In this document: one piece after another, positions 53,566-63,310 of the stretch
How the letters are laid out: each line of letters starts with the position of its first letter
Position numbering within the stretch: the stretch's first letter is position 1
Source: Lachnospira multipara ATCC 19207
GTDB taxonomy: Bacteria; Bacillota; Clostridia; Lachnospirales; Lachnospiraceae
Assembly (NCBI RefSeq): GCF_000424105.1
Contig: NZ_AUJG01000013.1
Span: 21,958-85,957 of the forward strand
Direction: 5' to 3'
DNA: 64,000 nt
The notes under the pieces: generated by a model
The model's database searches: none
The model's input: the letters and a program-made list of their open reading frames with translations, nothing else
What the model was told of the DNA's origin: nothing
Position numbers and translations under genes: made by a program

Positions 53566-54579
53566 ATGGAGAGACGATTGATTTCTACCCAAATAACTGA
53601 AGAAGATATTGGTAATGAAAATTCTCTAAGACCGGATAGTCTTGATGATTATATAGGTCAGGAGAAGATTAAGAGAAATCTTAAGGTCTATATTGAGGCG
53701 GCAAAGAATAGAGGAGATGCCCTAGATCACTGCCTTTTTTATGGGCCTCCAGGACTTGGTAAGACTACACTTGCTGGTATTATTGCCAACGAAATGGGAG
53801 TTAATTTAAAAGTTACCTCAGGCCCTGCCATTGAAAAACCAGGAGAAATGGCAGCGATACTTAATAATTTAAGTGAGGGCGACATTTTATTTGTGGATGA
53901 AATTCATAGATTAAATCGCCAGGTAGAAGAGGTTTTATATCCAGCAATGGAAGACTATGAGATAGATATTATGATTGGTAAGGGTGCAACTGCCCGTTCT
54001 ATCCGTCTTCAGTTGCCAAAATTTACACTAATCGGTGCAACAACTAGGGCAGGCCTTTTATCTGCGCCTTTAAGAGATAGATTTGGTGTGGTATCGCACA
54101 TGGAATTCTATACTGTGGCAGAGCTTGAAAAGATTATTGTAAGATCTGCATCAGTGCTTGAAGTTGACATTGATAGTGAAGGCGCTAATGAACTTGCAAG
54201 AAGATCTAGAGGTACACCAAGACTTGCCAATAGATTGCTTAAGCGAGTAAGAGATTTTGCCCAGGTTAAATATAACGGCGTGATTACTAAGGATGTATGT
54301 GATTATGCCCTTAATTTACTTGATGTGGATAGGGCTGGACTTGATAAGAATGACAGACTTATCCTTGAAACTATTATTGATAAATATGATGGTGGACCAG
54401 TAGGACTTGATACTTTAGCAGCTTCTATAGGTGAAGATGGTTCCACACTTGAGGATGTTTATGAGCCATATTTAATTCAGAATGGCTTTATTAATAGAAC
54501 TCCACGAGGTAGGGTTGCTAGTAAATTAGCTTATGAAATATTAGAAAAAGACTATAATAAGCAAATAGAAGAAAATTAG
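53566..54579 (+). CDS. ruvB: Holliday junction DNA helicase subunit RuvB
   Basis: A 337-residue AAA+ motor that drives branch migration. Walker A is [12 protein letters not shown], Walker B is LFVDEIHRL, sensor I is LIGATTRAG, and the arginine finger lies in the PLRDRFG region. The C-terminal winged helix ends [22 protein letters not shown] precedes the ATG. Confidence 0.97.
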   Translation: MERRLISTQITEEDIGNENSLRPDSLDDYIGQEKIKRNLKVYIEAAKNRGDALDHCLFYGPPGLGKTTLAGIIANEMGVNLKVTSGPAIEKPGEMAAILNNLSEGDILFVDEIHRLNRQVEEVLYPAMEDYEIDIMIGKGATARSIRLQLPKFTLIGATTRAGLLSAPLRDRFGVVSHMEFYTVAELEKIIVRSASVLEVDIDSEGANELARRSRGTPRLANRLLKRVRDFAQVKYNGVITKDVCDYALNLLDVDRAGLDKNDRLILETIIDKYDGGPVGLDTLAASIGEDGSTLEDVYEPYLIQNGFINRTPRGRVASKLAYEILEKDYNKQIEEN

Positions 54580-54630
54580 GTCTTTATTTATTTAGAATTT
54601 GTCGTATAATGGAACAAATCCTAAATTTTA

Positions 54631-54659
54631 TTGATAGAAGATAAAAAATACTGTATAAT
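54631..54659 (+). promoter_or_regulatory. Promoter of zapA
   Basis: TTGATA (54631-54636) and TATAAT (54654-54659) with 17-base spacing; near-consensus. Confidence 0.75.
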
Positions 54660-54710
54660 TTAATTAAATTATATTATATTGTGTAAAAACCCAAATGGGA
54701 GGATTAAAAA

Positions 54711-55112
54711 ATGGAAGAAAAACATACTACTCAGGTGGTTCTTGGAGGTAAGGTGCTTACTGTAGGTGGATATGAAAGTGAGGAATATCTACAGAAGGTT
54801 GCATCTTATATCAATAATAAGATAGAGGAATACAACAAAGAAGATAGTTTTAAAAGATTATCATCAGATTTAAGATCTAATCTCTTGTTTTTAAATATTG
54901 CTGATGACTATTTTAAGGCAAAGAGAGTGGGCGATAATTTATCTGCCGAGCTTGAAGAAAAAGACAAAGAAATCTATGATCTTAAACATGAATTAATTGC
55001 AGCAAGCATTAAGCAGGATGCTGCTAATAAAAGTATTATGTCGCTTCAGGAAGAAGTGAAGAAATACCAGAAAGAAATTGTAAGATTAGAGACAGAAAAG
55101 AAAATGCGATAG
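54711..55112 (+). CDS. zapA: Cell division protein ZapA
   Basis: A 133-residue FtsZ-ring-associated protein. The N-terminal ZapA domain (VVLGGKVLTVGGYESEEYLQKVASYINNKIEEY) is followed by a long coiled coil (about 75-133). It bundles FtsZ filaments. GGGAGG precedes the start. Its stop codon lies at the base of a GGGGG/CCCCC hairpin. Confidence 0.88.
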   Translation: MEEKHTTQVVLGGKVLTVGGYESEEYLQKVASYINNKIEEYNKEDSFKRLSSDLRSNLLFLNIADDYFKAKRVGDNLSAELEEKDKEIYDLKHELIAASIKQDAANKSIMSLQEEVKKYQKEIVRLETEKKMR

Positions 55113-55140
55113 GGGGGAGTTTAAAAAACCCCCTTTTATT
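55111..55140 (+). terminator. Terminator-like hairpin overlapping the zapA stop codon
   Basis: GGGGG (55113-55117) and CCCCC (55129-55133) with an 11-base A-rich loop, then TTTTATTATT. The left arm touches the stop codon, so translating ribosomes may keep the hairpin open and allow read-through into the U32 gene. Confidence 0.7.
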
Positions 55141-55166
55141 ATTGCAAATAAAAGAATTGGAGCTAT

Positions 55167-57692
55167 ATGAAAAATTCTAATATTATTTTAAACAATAACG
55201 CAAAGGCTGAAGTTTTAGCCCCTGCCGGCTCTATAGATATTGCAAAGGCAGTTATTAATGCTGGTGCCGATGCAGTTTATTTAGGTGGAGATATGTTTGG
55301 CGCAAGAGCCTATGCAGGAAATTTAAACCCAGATGAAATGCTAGAGATAATTGAGTATGCTCATAGATATGGCAAGAAGATATATCTAACAGTTAATACT
55401 CTTTTAAAGGAACAAGAGATTACAAAATCCCTTATTGATTACTTAATTCCATATTACGAGAAAGGTCTAGATGCTGTAATTGTGCAGGACCTAGGCGTGT
55501 TTAATCTTATTCATAAGAATTTCCCGGATATGGATATTCATGCTAGTACCCAGATGACACAGACAGGCCCAAAGGGAAGTAAGATTTTACAGGAACTTGG
55601 GGCAAAGAGAGTAGTTACTTCAAGAGAAATGAGTCTTGAAGAAATAAGAACTCTTCATAAGGAAATCCCTGAACTTGAAATTGAGAGTTTCGTTCATGGT
55701 GCCCTATGCTATTGTTATTCTGGACAGTGCCTTTTATCTAGCTTTAACGGTGGAAGAAGCGGTAATAGAGGTCGTTGCGCCCAGCCTTGTCGTATGCCAT
55801 ACGAGGTGGATTATAATAACGAAATCATCAATAGAAAAGATGAGAGATACATTTTAAGTCCAAAGGATATGTGCGGGCTAAGCATCCTACCGGATATTAT
55901 TGAGGCAGGAGTTTATTCCCTTAAGATTGAGGGACGTATGAAAAATGTTACCTATGCCGCCTTTGTTACAAGCATGTATAGAAAGTACCTTGATATGTAT
56001 TTTGAAAAGGGAAGAAAAGGCTTTAAGGTGGAAGAAAAGGACATTAATGACCTTCTTGATATTTATAATCGAGGCATGTTTACAACAGGTTATTACAATG
56101 CTAGTAAGGGTAAGGAGATGTTATCTCTAAATAGACCTAACCACATGGGAACTAAGGGCTTGAAGGTAATTTCAAACCAGTCAGGTAGGGTGAAATTTAA
56201 GGCTCTTGAAGAGATTAATCCAGGAGATGTCTTTGAAATTGAAGAGGGCGCAAGTTTTACAAGTGGTAAGGCCCTAAAGGCTAACGAGGAGTTAGTGGTT
56301 AACCTTCCAAAGAAATATAAGCTAAATCCTGGTAGAGTTGTTAATCGAATGAATAACGCAGCCCTAAAGACATTAGTTCAAGATAATTTTGTAAATAATG
56401 AACCAAAACTAGATCTAGATCTTAACATCTATGTAAGTGTTAATGAAAATGCAGTCTTAACCGCTAGTCTAAAAAATCCAAATTATGGCAATAGCTATTA
56501 TGGAAAGGGCGAAGAGGAAAGAGTTTCTGAATATATCGATGTTAGTGTAACAGGGGATTTAGTGCAGGAAGCAAAGAATGCAGCCATTGATGAAAAGAGT
56601 ATTAAAAAGGCCCTTTCACAAATGGGAGATAGCTATTTTAGACTTAATAATCTTGATATCTATCTTAATGGTAATGCATTTTTACCAATGGGTTCAATTA
56701 AGAAACTAAGAAGAGAATTAATTGAGAAGTTAGACTATGAATTAATAAATTGTAAAAAAAGGACATTTAATGGCCAAAATAGTTTGGCATTTAAAACTAA
56801 TAGTGGTAAAATTTCTAAATACGGATTAAGTCTGTATTTTACAAATTTTGACTTAAGTAAAAAGATAGAAGACTATAGTGAAATCTCAAGAGTTTATCTT
56901 GATTTTTCTTCCCTTTATAAGATTTCATCTAAGCTAAAAGAAGAGGAAGAATTAGAGGAGATAAAGCATGAGATAGAAAGAATCAAAGCCTTTGGATGTG
57001 ATTTTTACTTAAGCCTACCATACATCTATAAGATTAGTCATAAGAATACTTTTAGAAAACTTGTGGAAACTGCTATTAATTTAGGGGTTAATGCTTTTCT
57101 AATAAGAAACTTAGAGGAATTAAGAACCGTGGATGAATTAATAGACGAATTGAATCTTGGAGTTTATGAAAATGCAGATGCAAGATTTAAATTTGTCTTT
57201 GATAGTAATATGTATTGCTTTAATAAATTTGCAAAGGAAGAGCTTGAAAAAATCAGAGTTAAGAATTTAAAGCTTTCTGGCTTTAGTGCTCCTCTAGAAC
57301 TTAATAATAGAGAACTAGCAGATGTTCTAGATCCTGATTTTGAGCTTCAGGCAGTCTATAGAGCGCCCCTAATGGTAAGCGAGCAGTGCCCTAAAAAGAC
57401 TTTTGACAAATGCAACAAAAAGATGGAAAATTATACTATCAGAAACGGTAAAAATAAAGATTATCAGGTTAAATCTGTCTGTCCATTCTGCTACATGCAA
57501 ATGGATAGTAAAATGATTAACTTATTAGATACGAAGGAAATAAAGGAATTAAATTACGGTCATCTTCGTATTCAGCTTGAAAAGGAAGAGGATTTACTAG
57601 CTATCTTTAAGAGCATTAGGCTATCAAAGAATCTAGTAAGAGATAAAAATGAGATTGTAGAATATGGACATTTTTACAGAGGAGTTGAATAA
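55167..57692 (+). CDS. U32 peptidase-family protein with DUF3656 (RlhA-like)
   Basis: An 841-residue protein. The N-terminal U32 domain begins EVLAPAGSIDIAKAVINAGADAVYLGG and contains the family signature ESFVHGALCYCYSGQCLLSS...GRCAQPCR with conserved cysteines. A DUF3656-type middle region and a second barrel-like C-terminal part with further cysteines (ECPKK-like CPKKTFDKC and CPFCYMQ) follow. RlhA and TrhP relatives hydroxylate 23S rRNA or tRNA, so RNA modification is more probable than proteolysis. Stop and the next start abut. Confidence 0.88.
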   Translation: MKNSNIILNNNAKAEVLAPAGSIDIAKAVINAGADAVYLGGDMFGARAYAGNLNPDEMLEIIEYAHRYGKKIYLTVNTLLKEQEITKSLIDYLIPYYEKGLDAVIVQDLGVFNLIHKNFPDMDIHASTQMTQTGPKGSKILQELGAKRVVTSREMSLEEIRTLHKEIPELEIESFVHGALCYCYSGQCLLSSFNGGRSGNRGRCAQPCRMPYEVDYNNEIINRKDERYILSPKDMCGLSILPDIIEAGVYSLKIEGRMKNVTYAAFVTSMYRKYLDMYFEKGRKGFKVEEKDINDLLDIYNRGMFTTGYYNASKGKEMLSLNRPNHMGTKGLKVISNQSGRVKFKALEEINPGDVFEIEEGASFTSGKALKANEELVVNLPKKYKLNPGRVVNRMNNAALKTLVQDNFVNNEPKLDLDLNIYVSVNENAVLTASLKNPNYGNSYYGKGEEERVSEYIDVSVTGDLVQEAKNAAIDEKSIKKALSQMGDSYFRLNNLDIYLNGNAFLPMGSIKKLRRELIEKLDYELINCKKRTFNGQNSLAFKTNSGKISKYGLSLYFTNFDLSKKIEDYSEISRVYLDFSSLYKISSKLKEEEELEEIKHEIERIKAFGCDFYLSLPYIYKISHKNTFRKLVETAINLGVNAFLIRNLEELRTVDELIDELNLGVYENADARFKFVFDSNMYCFNKFAKEELEKIRVKNLKLSGFSAPLELNNRELADVLDPDFELQAVYRAPLMVSEQCPKKTFDKCNKKMENYTIRNGKNKDYQVKSVCPFCYMQMDSKMINLLDTKEIKELNYGHLRIQLEKEEDLLAIFKSIRLSKNLVRDKNEIVEYGHFYRGVE

Positions 57693-59027
57693 ATGCAATC
57701 ATTGTTATTTAATTTATCAAAATACGTATTAGCCTTTCTTATGGCTTTTTATTGCTTATCGGGCTACATTGGCTATACGACTAAGGAGAAGAAAAGAGGC
57801 ACGATTTATTTTTGGCAGTATTTGTTAGGCTTTTTGATACATTTGCTTTGTTATAGCATTCTTTATGTGGCCTACGATGATGTGAAATACATTTTCCTCT
57901 ACGTAGTAGAGTTTATATATTTCTTTGTAGTCATTGTGGTTTACAACCTTTTGTATCCAAAGGCTTCGAAATTGCTTATTAATAATATGTGTATGCTTAT
58001 GGCCATTGGTTTTGTCATGATTGCAAGACTTGATTATGATAAATGTGTTAAACAATTGGTTATTGCAGCCATTTCCACTATTGTTACCTTTATAATTCCA
58101 GCCCTATTTAAAAAGGTTAAGACCTTTAGAAATTTCGCTTGGATTTACTGTGGAATCGGTTTAGTTTTACTTGTAATTTTGTTACTTGGAAACCAAGTAT
58201 TTGGTGCTAACTTAACAATTTCTATTGGCGAGTTTTCAATTCAGCCAGCAGAATTTGTAAAGATTACCTTTGTTTTGTTTGTGGCTTCTGCATTCAATCA
58301 ATCTACGGACTTTAGACAAATTGTTTTAGTAAGTATTGCGGCAGGACTACATTGTCTTTTACTAGTGGCAGCAACAGACTTAGGTGCAGCATTAATATTC
58401 TTTATTTGTTATTTAATGATGTTATATCTTGCAACACGTAAGGCTAGATATTTAGCTTGCGGCTTTGTTGCATTTGCAGGGGCATCTGCTCTTGCCTATC
58501 AGGCCTTTAGCCATGTAAAGGCGAGAGTTACAGTATGGCTTGATCCTTGGTCATATATTGATACTACAGGCTATCAGATAACTCAGGCACTGTTTGCTAT
58601 TGGCATGGGTTCTTGGTTTGGTTACGGCCTTACACTTGGGGCGCCAGAAAAGATTCCAGTTGCAATAAAAGACTTTATGTTTGCTGCTATAACTGAGGAG
58701 TTTGGTATTATTTTCTCGCTAGCCCTATTCTTGGTTTGCTTAAACAACCTAATCTTAATGATGAATATTGCAAGTAGATGTAATACTTTATTTTATAGAC
58801 TTGTGGCAGTTGGACTTGGCGTAACTTATGGCTTCCAGGTTTTCTTAGCTGTTGGTGGTTCCATTAAGTTAATTCCAATGACAGGTGTTACAATTCCATT
58901 TGTTAGTTATGGTGGTAGTTCATTACTTAGTTCTTTAGTGATGTTTGCTTTAATAAATGCTATGTATAATATGAGACATGATGAAAGAGAGACAGTAAAT
59001 GGAAAAGAAGTCAAAAAAGAAAGATAA
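57693..59027 (+). CDS. FtsW/RodA/SpoVE (SEDS) peptidoglycan polymerase
   Basis: A 444-residue membrane protein with an extra N-terminal pair or trio of spans (about 1-90) before the SEDS core. The core shows QPAEFVKITFVLFVASAF, LVAATDLGAALIFF with the catalytic aspartate region, and the C-terminal TGVTIPFVSYGGSSLLSS. It polymerises lipid II with a partner transpeptidase, encoded next with a 29-base overlap. Which SEDS subtype it is cannot be said. Confidence 0.9.
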   Translation: MQSLLFNLSKYVLAFLMAFYCLSGYIGYTTKEKKRGTIYFWQYLLGFLIHLLCYSILYVAYDDVKYIFLYVVEFIYFFVVIVVYNLLYPKASKLLINNMCMLMAIGFVMIARLDYDKCVKQLVIAAISTIVTFIIPALFKKVKTFRNFAWIYCGIGLVLLVILLLGNQVFGANLTISIGEFSIQPAEFVKITFVLFVASAFNQSTDFRQIVLVSIAAGLHCLLLVAATDLGAALIFFICYLMMLYLATRKARYLACGFVAFAGASALAYQAFSHVKARVTVWLDPWSYIDTTGYQITQALFAIGMGSWFGYGLTLGAPEKIPVAIKDFMFAAITEEFGIIFSLALFLVCLNNLILMMNIASRCNTLFYRLVAVGLGVTYGFQVFLAVGGSIKLIPMTGVTIPFVSYGGSSLLSSLVMFALINAMYNMRHDERETVNGKEVKKER

Positions 59028-60459
59028 AAAAGATATATTAAATTCAAAAAAAGGTTTAAGAAATAAAGAGACAAATATTATCTCTTATTGCTTTATGAGT
59101 ATCTTTGCCATAATTATGGTTTATCTTGTTATTTTTAATGAGTTTTTAGCTAAGGACATTTTAAATAATCCTTATAATAGCTTGGTAGATACTCAGGAAG
59201 ATAATGTAATTCGTGGTGATATTCTTGCCTCAGATGGAACTGTGCTTGCAACAACACAGGTGGATTCTGAAGGAAATCAAACTAGAGTTTATCCACTTGG
59301 TTCCGTGTTTAGCCACGTTGTGGGCTTTAATAACAATGGTAGAAGTGGTCTTGAATTATCAGAAAACTACTATTTACTTTCTAAGGCAGACAATGTCTTA
59401 AGCCAGATTAGTGATGATATTGATGGAGAGATGTATGAGGGCGATGATGTCTATACAACTCTTTCTGTTACACTTCAAAAGGCAGCTTATGAAGCTCTTG
59501 GAACTAACAAGGGTGCAGTAATTGCCATGGATCCAACAACTGGTAAGATTCTTTGTATGGTATCTTATCCAAGTTATGATCCTAATGATGCGGTAGATGA
59601 TTATTCTACTTGGTTAACTTATGATAGCGATGATTCGGTTTTACTAAATAGAGCCACTCAGGGCCTTTACCCACCGGGTTCTACTTTTAAGATATTAACT
59701 TTACTTGCCTATATGGAGCAAAACTCTGATTATGAGGATTTTACTTTTAATTGTTCTGGTAGCGTTTCAATTAGTGGCGGTACTAAGATTAACTGTGCAA
59801 GTAATACAGTTCATGGATATGAAACCCTAGTAACAGCTTTTGCAAATTCTTGTAACTCAGCCTTTGCAACTATTGGCGTCTCCCTTACAAGAGCGGAGTA
59901 TATTAGCTTGGTTTCTAGATTCCTGTTTAACCAGTCTTTAGAAGTTGATTTTACATATAATGAGAGTTCCTTCTCCCTTACAACGGACTCTTCAATTAGT
60001 GCTGTAGAAGAAACTGCCATTGGACAGGGACAGACAATGATTAGCCCACTTCATAATTTAATGATAGCTTCAAGTGTTGCCAACGATGGGGTTATGTTAA
60101 AGCCTTATCTTGTCGATAAAGTAGTAGATAGCAATGGAAATACCGTTATCTCATACGATTCAGAAGAGCTAGGAATTATGATGTCAGAGAAACAGGCAGA
60201 ATATATAACAACTTGCATGAAGCAGGTTTGCAAGACAGGTACAGGTTCAGCTTTTAGAAATTATGGCGTATCTGTAGCAGGAAAGACAGGTTCGGCACAG
60301 TATGGAGATGGCTCAAATTATCATTCCTGGTTTGTTGGCTTTGCGCCAGCAGATAATCCTAAGATTGCAATATGCGTCATTCTTGAAGGTGGTTTTACAG
60401 GAGTTTCCTCTGCTCAATACGTGGCTAGAGCCGTTTTAGATGCTTATTTTGGATACTAG
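58999..60459 (+). CDS. Class B penicillin-binding protein (PbpA-like transpeptidase)
   Basis: A 486-residue single-span transpeptidase. An N-terminal anchor lies at about 28-50, followed by a short non-catalytic domain beginning RGDILASDGTVLATT. The transpeptidase motifs are SxxK (PPGSTFKILT), SxN (NSCNSAF) and KTG (VAGKTGSAQ). The shortness and start resemble PbpA paired with RodA in Actinobacteria. Overlap with the SEDS gene means the pair works together in cell-wall growth or division. Confidence 0.92.
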   Translation: MEKKSKKKDKKDILNSKKGLRNKETNIISYCFMSIFAIIMVYLVIFNEFLAKDILNNPYNSLVDTQEDNVIRGDILASDGTVLATTQVDSEGNQTRVYPLGSVFSHVVGFNNNGRSGLELSENYYLLSKADNVLSQISDDIDGEMYEGDDVYTTLSVTLQKAAYEALGTNKGAVIAMDPTTGKILCMVSYPSYDPNDAVDDYSTWLTYDSDDSVLLNRATQGLYPPGSTFKILTLLAYMEQNSDYEDFTFNCSGSVSISGGTKINCASNTVHGYETLVTAFANSCNSAFATIGVSLTRAEYISLVSRFLFNQSLEVDFTYNESSFSLTTDSSISAVEETAIGQGQTMISPLHNLMIASSVANDGVMLKPYLVDKVVDSNGNTVISYDSEELGIMMSEKQAEYITTCMKQVCKTGTGSAFRNYGVSVAGKTGSAQYGDGSNYHSWFVGFAPADNPKIAICVILEGGFTGVSSAQYVARAVLDAYFGY

Positions 60460-60490
60460 AAGATTTATATAGTTTCCCTAGACTTTAAAC

Positions 60491-60519
60491 TTGATAACTA
60501 AGCATATCAAGAGTATAAT
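60491..60519 (+). promoter_or_regulatory. Promoter with inverted repeat upstream of the PilZ gene
   Basis: TTGATA (60491-60496) and TATAAT (60514-60519) spaced by 17 bases. CTTGATA (60490-60496) and TATCAAG (60505-60511) form an inverted repeat covering the -35 box and spacer, a possible operator. Confidence 0.65.
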
Positions 60520-60602
60520 ATCTATATAAGCCTTTTTAGGTATAATAGCAATTTAAAATGTTGATTTTGAATGGTAAATTTATCTTAAGGGGAGAAATGA
60601 GT

Positions 60603-61229
60603 ATGAATTTATCTGAATTAATTACTGGGAATATGGTTACCCTTCAGGTGCCATTATCCGATAGTTATCATGAGTTTAACACTCGCATTGTGGGAAAGAA
60701 AGATGGGGTATTAATTCTTTCCTGTGTTAAGGTGGCCGGTAAGAACATTAGAATGCCACTTGATAAGATAAACATTTATTGCCAATTACTTAATAAGCTA
60801 TACATATGGAGAGGTGTTAAAGTTGATACCCTCCCACTTGGGGCAAGAGTTTATTATCGTATTAAAGATACGAACTTGGAGAGCGAGAATTATAATAGGC
60901 GCGGGGCCTATAGATTACCTGTTGATGAAATATTACAGCTAGGTATTTATAGGAATGGCGAAGAGCAAAAAGAAAGCGTTTTAGTAAAGGATATATCAGA
61001 ATCTGGTTTTGCCTTCATAACTAATAGAGAGTTTAAGAAGGGCGATAGAGTGCGACTTAGTTACACACCAGAGGAAGAAACCTTTGATATGCATGCCTAT
61101 ATTATTAGGTCTTTGTATAACGCTGAAACAGGTAAGTATAGCTATGGCTGTAAGATGCCTGAATTTGATGCACTTCTTGGCGGCTTTATAATGAAAGAGC
61201 AGATAAGAAGAAGGAAGATGTTTGCGTAA
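60603..61229 (+). CDS. PilZ domain protein (YcgR/YpfB-like c-di-GMP receptor)
   Basis: A 208-residue cytoplasmic protein. The N-terminal YcgR-like (PilZN) domain is followed by a PilZ domain. Binding motifs for cyclic di-GMP are visible: RRGAYR (RxxxR type) and DISESGFAF (DxSxxG). Such proteins slow flagella or control surface polymers. The start at 60603 lies 8 bases after AAGGGGAG; the ATGs at 60558 and 60597 are too far or too close. With cheR and the sigma-28-like promoter it points to a motile organism. Confidence 0.87.
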   Translation: MNLSELITGNMVTLQVPLSDSYHEFNTRIVGKKDGVLILSCVKVAGKNIRMPLDKINIYCQLLNKLYIWRGVKVDTLPLGARVYYRIKDTNLESENYNRRGAYRLPVDEILQLGIYRNGEEQKESVLVKDISESGFAFITNREFKKGDRVRLSYTPEEETFDMHAYIIRSLYNAETGKYSYGCKMPEFDALLGGFIMKEQIRRRKMFA

Positions 61230-61321
61230 CATTTTCAAAAGTATTAAGAAAATTAGAGATAGAGATAGGATAAGGATGAAATTTAGGGGCTTTAAAGCTG
61301 TCTAGCTTTGGAGGTATTAAG

Positions 61322-62419
61322 ATGAGTGGGATTTATGGAGTAGAAGCACTTGATGGTAATATCTATCAGGTCAAATATTCAAATGATTCTAACAGTGTCA
61401 CAGGTGATTCCTTTGACACTGTTTTTAATGAGATTAATGCACCAGTTGATTTAGAGAGCATTTTTAGTGAGGCAGCAAGTAAGTATGGTGTTAATGAGAA
61501 TTTACTTAAAGCAGTTGCATACGCAGAGTCAGGCTTTGATACTAATGCAACTTCTAGCGCAGGTGCCCAAGGCATCATGCAGTTAATGCCATATGTAGCT
61601 GAGGATTTAGGCGTAACAGACCCTTATAATGCTCGGCAAAACATTAACGCGGGCGCGTCTTTATTATCGTCTTTATTATCTAAGTATAATGGAAATGTAA
61701 CTTTAAGCCTTGCAGCTTATAATGCAGGTTCAGGTAACGTTTCAAAATATAACGGAGTGCCACCTTTTAAGGAGACTCAAAACTACATTGCTAAGATCAA
61801 TGATTTACTTGGCGGGGCACTAAGCGGAGATTCCACAACACTTGATGGAACTAGCCCTGCAACAGTTATAGAGGAGAGCTTAGTAGATATTCCTTCTACT
61901 AAGATATATTCAAATTCCAACAGCCAAACAAATGAGGAAAGCACACAGCTTAATACTAATGCAAATGAAATTTCAAATAGCGCCTATTTAACAGTAGCTA
62001 ATAACGAAAAGCTATTAGAACTTTTAAAGGCACTTGCAAACAGTGGCAGCAATTCATCTACTTATAAGGACAGCGTAATGCTTGATTTGGTTTCCTTAAT
62101 TACAGGAAACTATGATTCTGATGAGGATTCAAAGGATTTAATTAGTTCACTTTATACTAATAGTGCTACATCCACGGTTTCAGATAGTGATGAAAGCCTT
62201 TTATCATCCTATTTATCAAGCCTTTCAACAGATGAGTTAGATGCCTTAAGTAAAAATTCTCAATTACAAGAGGATTTTGGTCTATCTAGTGAGGCCCTTG
62301 CCTTAACTAGTAAATTAAATAACCAAGCTAATAACATCCTAGAAACAGATCTTTATAGCCTTTATGAGGCTCAATCATCTGTTATGAGCCCTGTGTTAGC
62401 AAAACTTCTCAATTTATAA
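61322..62419 (+). CDS. Lytic transglycosylase (SLT) domain protein
   Basis: A 365-residue protein. The SLT domain lies at about 45-155 with catalytic Glu69 in AVAYAESGFDTNATSSAGAQGIMQLMP, followed by LAAYNAGSGNV and FKETQNYIAKI. The C-terminal 200 residues are Ser/Asn/Thr-rich with no known domain. No signal peptide is visible at the N-terminus (MSGIYGVEALDGN), so it may be exported by another route such as the flagellar system, as for flagellar muramidases. An AAAGCT/AGCTTT hairpin (61294-61309) stands directly before the GGAGG site. Confidence 0.87.
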   Translation: MSGIYGVEALDGNIYQVKYSNDSNSVTGDSFDTVFNEINAPVDLESIFSEAASKYGVNENLLKAVAYAESGFDTNATSSAGAQGIMQLMPYVAEDLGVTDPYNARQNINAGASLLSSLLSKYNGNVTLSLAAYNAGSGNVSKYNGVPPFKETQNYIAKINDLLGGALSGDSTTLDGTSPATVIEESLVDIPSTKIYSNSNSQTNEESTQLNTNANEISNSAYLTVANNEKLLELLKALANSGSNSSTYKDSVMLDLVSLITGNYDSDEDSKDLISSLYTNSATSTVSDSDESLLSSYLSSLSTDELDALSKNSQLQEDFGLSSEALALTSKLNNQANNILETDLYSLYEAQSSVMSPVLAKLLNL

Positions 62420-62589
62420 ATTATTTTTAACAGGCTTAAGCTAAGCTAAAGATAATGAATTTTTTTGGAAAATGTGCCAATACAGTGTTATTTTTTAGAC
62501 AATCCGTAAGTTGTCTTAGGGTGTTTATATAAAGGAGCCAAACCTATATTTTGGCAACATAAGTTTCTTATGTAGAAAGAGGGAGTAAT
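62420..62589 (+). promoter_or_regulatory. Leader of the leucine-rich-repeat gene
   Basis: Two short hairpins are visible: AGACAA/TTGTCT (about 62498-62517) and CATAAG/CTTATG (about 62557-62571). A clear promoter was not found. Confidence 0.3.
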
Positions 62590-62904
62590 ATGAAGAAAGA
62601 AAGAATCAAAGTACAGTTGTACAACAAGACTTATAAGGAGATCGATATGAGCGATTTTACAGAAATTCCAGAAGAATTATTCTCGAATCGCAATGACATA
62701 ATTAGTGTATGGTTACCAGATGGCGTTAAGAAAATCGATGCTAATGCTTTTGAAAACTGTGTAAGACTTAGTGAAATTTTCTTTCCTAAGACACTTAGAG
62801 TTATTGAAAGCGAGGCCTTTAGAAATTGCATTAACCTAAAGAAACCTGAAATTTCAGAAAAAGTTGATGTTGATACAACCGCCTTTGTTGGTTGCAATTT
62901 ATAA
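62590..62904 (+). CDS. Short BspA-type leucine-rich-repeat protein
   Basis: A 104-residue protein with about two LRR_5 units (IISVWLPDGVKKIDANAFENCVRLSEIFFPKTLRVIESEAFRNCINL). No signal peptide, so probably cytoplasmic. BspA-like repeats mostly occur in surface proteins of several hundred residues, so this is unusually short. Function unknown. Terminator follows. Confidence 0.8.
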   Translation: MKKERIKVQLYNKTYKEIDMSDFTEIPEELFSNRNDIISVWLPDGVKKIDANAFENCVRLSEIFFPKTLRVIESEAFRNCINLKKPEISEKVDVDTTAFVGCNL

Positions 62905-62937
62905 TAAATTAAAAGCCTTTTTTACAAAATGATATAT

Positions 62938-62985
62938 ACCCTCTTTACTAGACAATGTAAGGTTCAGTAAGGAGGGTTATTTTTA
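62938..62985 (+). terminator. Intrinsic terminator after the leucine-rich-repeat gene
   Basis: ACCCTCTTTACT (62938-62949) and AGTAAGGAGGGT (62966-62977) with one G-T pair, a 16-base loop, then TATTTTT. Confidence 0.8.
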
Positions 62986-62991
62986 ATAATT

Positions 62992-63110
62992 ATATGGGGA
63001 TTTATGTATATTTTGGCTTTTTCAATATGGGGATTTGTGTATTTTTTAGAATTTTCAATATGGGGATTTGCGTATTTTTGAACTTTATTAATATGGGGAT
63101 TTGCTGCCAA
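62992..63110. repeat. 33-bp tandem repeat, about four copies
   Basis: ATATGGGGATTT starts at 62992, 63025, 63058 and 63091, exactly 33 bases apart, with variable filler of T-rich sequence. The period is a multiple of three. The minus strand stays open across it, giving an 11-residue unit of the form NPHIEKxKKY four times (62964-63158 if read from a TTG), but without a ribosome binding site. A minisatellite is the safe description. Confidence 0.8.
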
Positions 63111-63225
63111 TGAATTTAAGTCATATGTTAAAATATATTTTGTAAACTTAAGTAACAATTCATATTTAAAAGAAGTTATAATTAATTACAGAAAAATGTT
63201 TGGCTGATTTACTCAAATAGAAGGA

Positions 63226-63254
63226 TTCAAAAAAAGGTCATAAAATGATATAAT
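63226..63254 (+). promoter_or_regulatory. Promoter of the DUF2442 gene
   Basis: TTCAAA (63226-63231) and TATAAT (63249-63254) with 17-base spacing; AATGA/TCATT flanks the -10 box. Confidence 0.6.
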
Positions 63255-63310
63255 GTCATTACTAAGAAGGATTCCCTTTGGGAGAAGACGCATTAAGGTA
63301 AGGAGGTTTT

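Noticed and set aside
62964..63158. Minus-strand reading frame of 64 residues with NPHI repeats
   Set aside because: Starts at a TTG without ribosome binding site and is explained by the 33-bp tandem repeat; not called as a gene.
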